Assembly (NCBI RefSeq): GCF_018274385.1
Contig: NZ_JAAFYZ010000054.1
Coordinates: 1-52,260, forward strand
Length of the DNA stretch: 52,260 nt
Direction: 5' to 3'
Source: Catenulispora pinistramenti
GTDB taxonomy: Bacteria; Actinomycetota; Actinomycetes; Streptomycetales; Catenulisporaceae
Shown piece by piece: positions 49,828 to 52,260 of this stretch. The stretch's first letter is position 1. The number at the start of each line of letters is the position of its first letter. A program made the position numbers and the translations under genes. Under the pieces are notes generated by a model. The model had not been told where the DNA came from. It did not search any database and was given only the letters and a program-made list of their open reading frames with translations.

Positions 49828-51303
49828 TCAGGCGTTCGCCCCCGCCATAGCCTTCGGCTCCATACCCTCCGCCGCATCGTTCGTGTCCGGCGTCGTCATC
49901 GCCGACATCCGAGGCGCCTTCACCAGGAACGGCACCACCGCGGCCACCAGCGCCAGCACCGAGGCGATCAGGAACGCGTGGGTGTAGGCGTCGATCGCCG
50001 GCAGCTTCACGCCCGGCGCGACCTGCTTCATGTTGCCGGTCAGCACCGCGCCGATCACCGCCGTGCCGACGGCGCCGCCGACCGTCCTTAGCACCGCGTT
50101 CATGCCGTTGGCGATCCCCGACTGCTGCACCGGCACCGAGGCGTTGATGTACGCCGGCATCGCCGCGTAGGCCATGCCCACGCCGACGCCCATCACGCCG
50201 GAGGCGACCACGACGTGCCACGACGAGCTGTGCGCGAAGATCAGCAGACCCAGGCCCACGGCCGTGAACGCGCCGCCGAGCACCAGGGGCAGGCGCGGGC
50301 CGCCGCGCTTGATCAGCGCGGCGCCGACCGGGGCGGCGGCGAAGGAGCCGACCGCGGACGGGAAGAGCATCCAGCCGGAGGCCAGGACCGAGGCGCCGAA
50401 ACCGTAGCCGACCGCCTTCGGGGTCTGCGTGAAGTCGCTCATCAGCAGGAACGACCCGTACATCGCGAAACCGACCAGGACGCCGGCGGTGTTGGTGACC
50501 GCGACGGCCGGCTTGGCCAGCATCGCGATGTCCACCAGCGGCGATGCCACCCGGCGCTCGACCACCACCCACAGCACCAGGACCACCGCGGCGACCACGA
50601 ACAGGCCGAGTGTGCGGGTGGAGCCCCAGCCCCAGTCGTTGCCCTGGCTGACCGCGATCAGCAGCGCCGAGAGCCAGCCGGCCAGCAGCAGCGCGCCCAG
50701 CGGGTCGGCCTTGCCCTCGGCCTTGATCGGGTCGTGCGGGACCAGCCACAGCACCAGGGCGAAGGCGACGGCCGCCAGGACCGCGCCCATCCAGAACACC
50801 GACTCGTAGCTGAAGTGCTCCATCACCACGCCGGTGGCGACCAGGCCCAGGCCCGAGCCGACGCCGAGCGCCGCGGAGACCATCGCCACGCCGCCGGTGA
50901 CCTTCCGGCGCGGCAGTTCGTCGCGCACCACGGCCACCGCCAGCGGCAGGATCGCACCGCCCGTGCCGGCGACGATGCGGGCTATCAGCAGCATCCCGAA
51001 GGACCCGCCGATCCCGCCCAGCACGCCGCCGACGAGCACGCCACCGATCGCCACCACCAGCATCGGCTTGCGGCCGCGCAGGTCGCCGATGCGCGCCAGC
51101 AGCGGGGTGAGCACCGCGGCGGAGAGCAGGTTGGCGGTCATCAGCCAGGTGATGCCGCTGCCGGCCACATTCAGGTTCTTCTGCAGCGTCGGCAGGATCG
51201 GGACCACGGAGGTCTGGACGAGGGAGAAAGCCAGTACGGACAACACGAGCGCGGGCAGTACTCCCCGCGATCGCCGCGCCTGGTGGGACATGGTGCGCTC
51301 CAT
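49828..51303 (-). CDS. MFS drug exporter (DHA2-like)
   Basis: A 491-residue transporter with 12-14 predicted helices. Motif A is ARIGDLRGRKPMLVV, with motif C-like ALGVGSGLGLVATGVVMEHF. It probably exports drugs or metabolites by proton antiport. ATG at 51303 or 51291 are possible starts. It is divergent from a MarR regulator with a shared inverted repeat, the usual arrangement for an inducible efflux pump. Confidence 0.9.
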   Translation of the reverse strand: MERTMSHQARRSRGVLPALVLSVLAFSLVQTSVVPILPTLQKNLNVAGSGITWLMTANLLSAAVLTPLLARIGDLRGRKPMLVVAIGGVLVGGVLGGIGGSFGMLLIARIVAGTGGAILPLAVAVVRDELPRRKVTGGVAMVSAALGVGSGLGLVATGVVMEHFSYESVFWMGAVLAAVAFALVLWLVPHDPIKAEGKADPLGALLLAGWLSALLIAVSQGNDWGWGSTRTLGLFVVAAVVLVLWVVVERRVASPLVDIAMLAKPAVAVTNTAGVLVGFAMYGSFLLMSDFTQTPKAVGYGFGASVLASGWMLFPSAVGSFAAAPVGAALIKRGGPRLPLVLGGAFTAVGLGLLIFAHSSSWHVVVASGVMGVGVGMAYAAMPAYINASVPVQQSGIANGMNAVLRTVGGAVGTAVIGAVLTGNMKQVAPGVKLPAIDAYTHAFLIASVLALVAAVVPFLVKAPRMSAMTTPDTNDAAEGMEPKAMAGANA

Positions 51304-51320
51304 AGTTTCACTGGTCTACA

Positions 51321-51343
51321 GTTAACGTCATGAAGTATTTAAC
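51321..51343. promoter_or_regulatory. Candidate MarR operator
   Basis: GTTAA and TTAAC arms, 13 bases apart, in the divergent region between the MFS gene (start 51303) and the MarR gene. It overlaps the in-frame ATG at 51330, favouring the downstream GTG at 51396 as the true MarR start. Confidence 0.55.
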
Positions 51344-51395
51344 CACGGCCGGGCCGGATGTTGAGCGCGGGACGGCGCCCGCATACGGTTGCTCC

Positions 51396-51860
51396 GTGAC
51401 CAGCTCCGAACACCACGCCGTTCTGGATAACCGCCGCGACCCCGTGACCGCCCAGGTGCTGGAGCTGTTCTGGGCGGCGTCCCAGGCCTTCTACGACAAC
51501 TACGACGAGGCCGCGGCCCGCCACGATCTGACCCGCATGCAGGCGTTCGTGCTGGCCAACCTCATGTCCGGGCCGAAGCCGATGCGGTTCCTGGCCGAGC
51601 ACCTGAAGTGCGAGCCGTCGAACATCACCGGTCTGGTGGACCGGATGGAGGCGCGCGGGCTGGTGACGCGCGAACCGGATCCGGAGGACCGGCGGGTGAA
51701 GAGAATCACAGCCACCGAAGTCGGCCGGGCCTCGTTCGACGCGGTGTGGGGCGGGCTGACGTTCGCGGCGGAGCCGTTGGCCGGGCTCAGCGGCGCGGAG
51801 CGGGAGACGTTGCGGGATCTGCTGGCGCGGGTCGTGCCGAACGCGAAGGCGGCGGAGTAG
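51396..51860 (+). CDS. MarR-family transcriptional regulator
   Basis: A 154-residue regulator. Winged HTH: MQAFVLANLMSGPKPMRFLA, then EHLKCEPSNITGLVDRMEAR and GLVTREPDPEDRRVKRI (the wing DRR motif). GTG at 51396 is favoured over ATG 51330, which falls in the putative operator. It probably represses the divergent MFS exporter and responds to a small aromatic ligand. A perfect 11-bp hairpin overlaps its stop. Confidence 0.87.
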   Translation: MTSSEHHAVLDNRRDPVTAQVLELFWAASQAFYDNYDEAAARHDLTRMQAFVLANLMSGPKPMRFLAEHLKCEPSNITGLVDRMEARGLVTREPDPEDRRVKRITATEVGRASFDAVWGGLTFAAEPLAGLSGAERETLRDLLARVVPNAKAAE

Positions 51861-51873
51861 TCACTCCGCCGCC
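51848..51873 (+). terminator. Hairpin terminator at MarR stop
   Basis: GGCGGCGGAGT pairs perfectly with ACTCCGCCGCC across AGTC, overlapping the TAG stop codon (51858-51860). Confidence 0.75.
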
Positions 51874-51896
51874 AGTGAGCTATCCAGGCCGATCAG

Positions 51897-52260
51897 CTAT
51901 CCGGGATGTCCCGGAGTGCTGGTGATCGGGGCATCGGCGGGCGAGGGCTTCGGATCGCCGGTGGTGGCCGAGGTGACGGCGGCGGCCAGCACGAGTGCCG
52001 TCACGACCGCCTGCACGAGGAACACGCGGGTGTGCCGGGCCCGGATCAGCAGGTACGTGATCACAGCGAAGACGGCCGTCACGACGAACAGCACGACCAG
52101 GTCCTCCTGCCAGGCCCGGCGGCGCAGGCCGAGGCTGGCGTCGCCGAAGCGCTGGACCTCTATGACGAACAGCACGACCAGCGCGATGACCGCCACGGCC
52201 AGATCGCCGAGCAGGACGCGGGCGATGAGCGGCATGCGCTCGGGTTCGGGGTCGTAGGCC
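51897..52260 (-). CDS. Small membrane protein, probably truncated by window edge
   Basis: The visible frame has three or four hydrophobic helices (RVLLGDLAVAVIALVVLFVI, DLVVLFVVTAVFAVITYLLI, FLVQAVVTALVLAAAV) and a short Pro-rich tail. An ATG at 52235 would give 112 residues, but the frame continues open (YDPEPER before that Met) to the edge, so the real start may lie outside. No family recognised. Confidence 0.65.
   Translation of the reverse strand, partial: AYDPEPERMPLIARVLLGDLAVAVIALVVLFVIEVQRFGDASLGLRRRAWQEDLVVLFVVTAVFAVITYLLIRARHTRVFLVQAVVTALVLAAAVTSATTGDPKPSPADAPITSTPGHPG

Noticed and set aside
1..52260. tRNA genes, replication origin, complete prophage or complete biosynthetic cluster
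   Set aside because: No tRNA cloverleaf, DnaA-box array, phage structural genes or PKS/NRPS/RiPP core was seen while reading; a covariance-model scan would be needed to exclude small RNAs.

Overview
The window is very GC-rich, most genes use C or G in third codon positions, GTG starts are common, and many neighbours overlap by four bases (ATGA or GTGA). DUF4193, a WXG100 operon, a KstR-type operator and the Nif3 / zinc-ribbon / histidine-phosphatase block all point to an actinomycete. A Streptomyces- or Catenulispora-like chromosome is a reasonable guess, but no 16S or other lineage marker is present, so the genus stays open.

Layout. 0-6.3 kb: an ABC exporter operon on the minus strand, one permease of which carries a large extracytoplasmic lectin-like insert, divergent from a NarL-type two-component system whose regulator has a collagen-like linker. 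6.3-22.7 kb: an accessory region full of broken genes. It holds a collagen-like pseudogene next to an intact TPR glycosyltransferase, then a stump of a second copy of that glycosyltransferase next to an intact 1119-residue exported DUF11/collagen/SH3 protein. These are followed by an IS4 transposase remnant, an exported ferritin-like pair with a cupredoxin, remnants of NmrA, STAS, P-type ATPase and cyclopropane synthase genes, a sigma factor, a DUF4193 paralogue, and a photolyase / DUF2867 epimerase / SRPBCC set resembling light-response clusters. The region ends at a tyrosine-integrase remnant that sits against the 3' end of rnpB (RNase P RNA, minus strand).

23-26.6 kb: a five-gene minus-strand operon led by a WXG100 protein and a 495-residue putative type VII substrate, followed by three unknown proteins; the last two look like diverged paralogues. 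26.7-37.3 kb: mostly housekeeping-like genes, including VOC proteins, an RNB exonuclease, PadR with a small Arg-rich partner, YaaA, a lipoprotein, histidine phosphatase, a coiled-coil zinc-ribbon protein and Nif3.

37.3-41.1 kb: a hydratase / alcohol dehydrogenase / SDR operon divergent from a thioesterase, with a near-consensus KstR box between them, suggesting steroid or other acyl-CoA catabolism. 41-52.3 kb: a series of regulator/enzyme pairs (TetR with a TetX-like monooxygenase and twin palindromic operators, LysR with an SDR, MarR with an MFS exporter), plus a WD40 propeller, a CDF transporter, a FadD-like ligase with a charged repeat insert, and a DUF4253 protein. A membrane-protein gene reaches the right edge.

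All functional calls come from reading motifs in the translated sequence. No database search was run.
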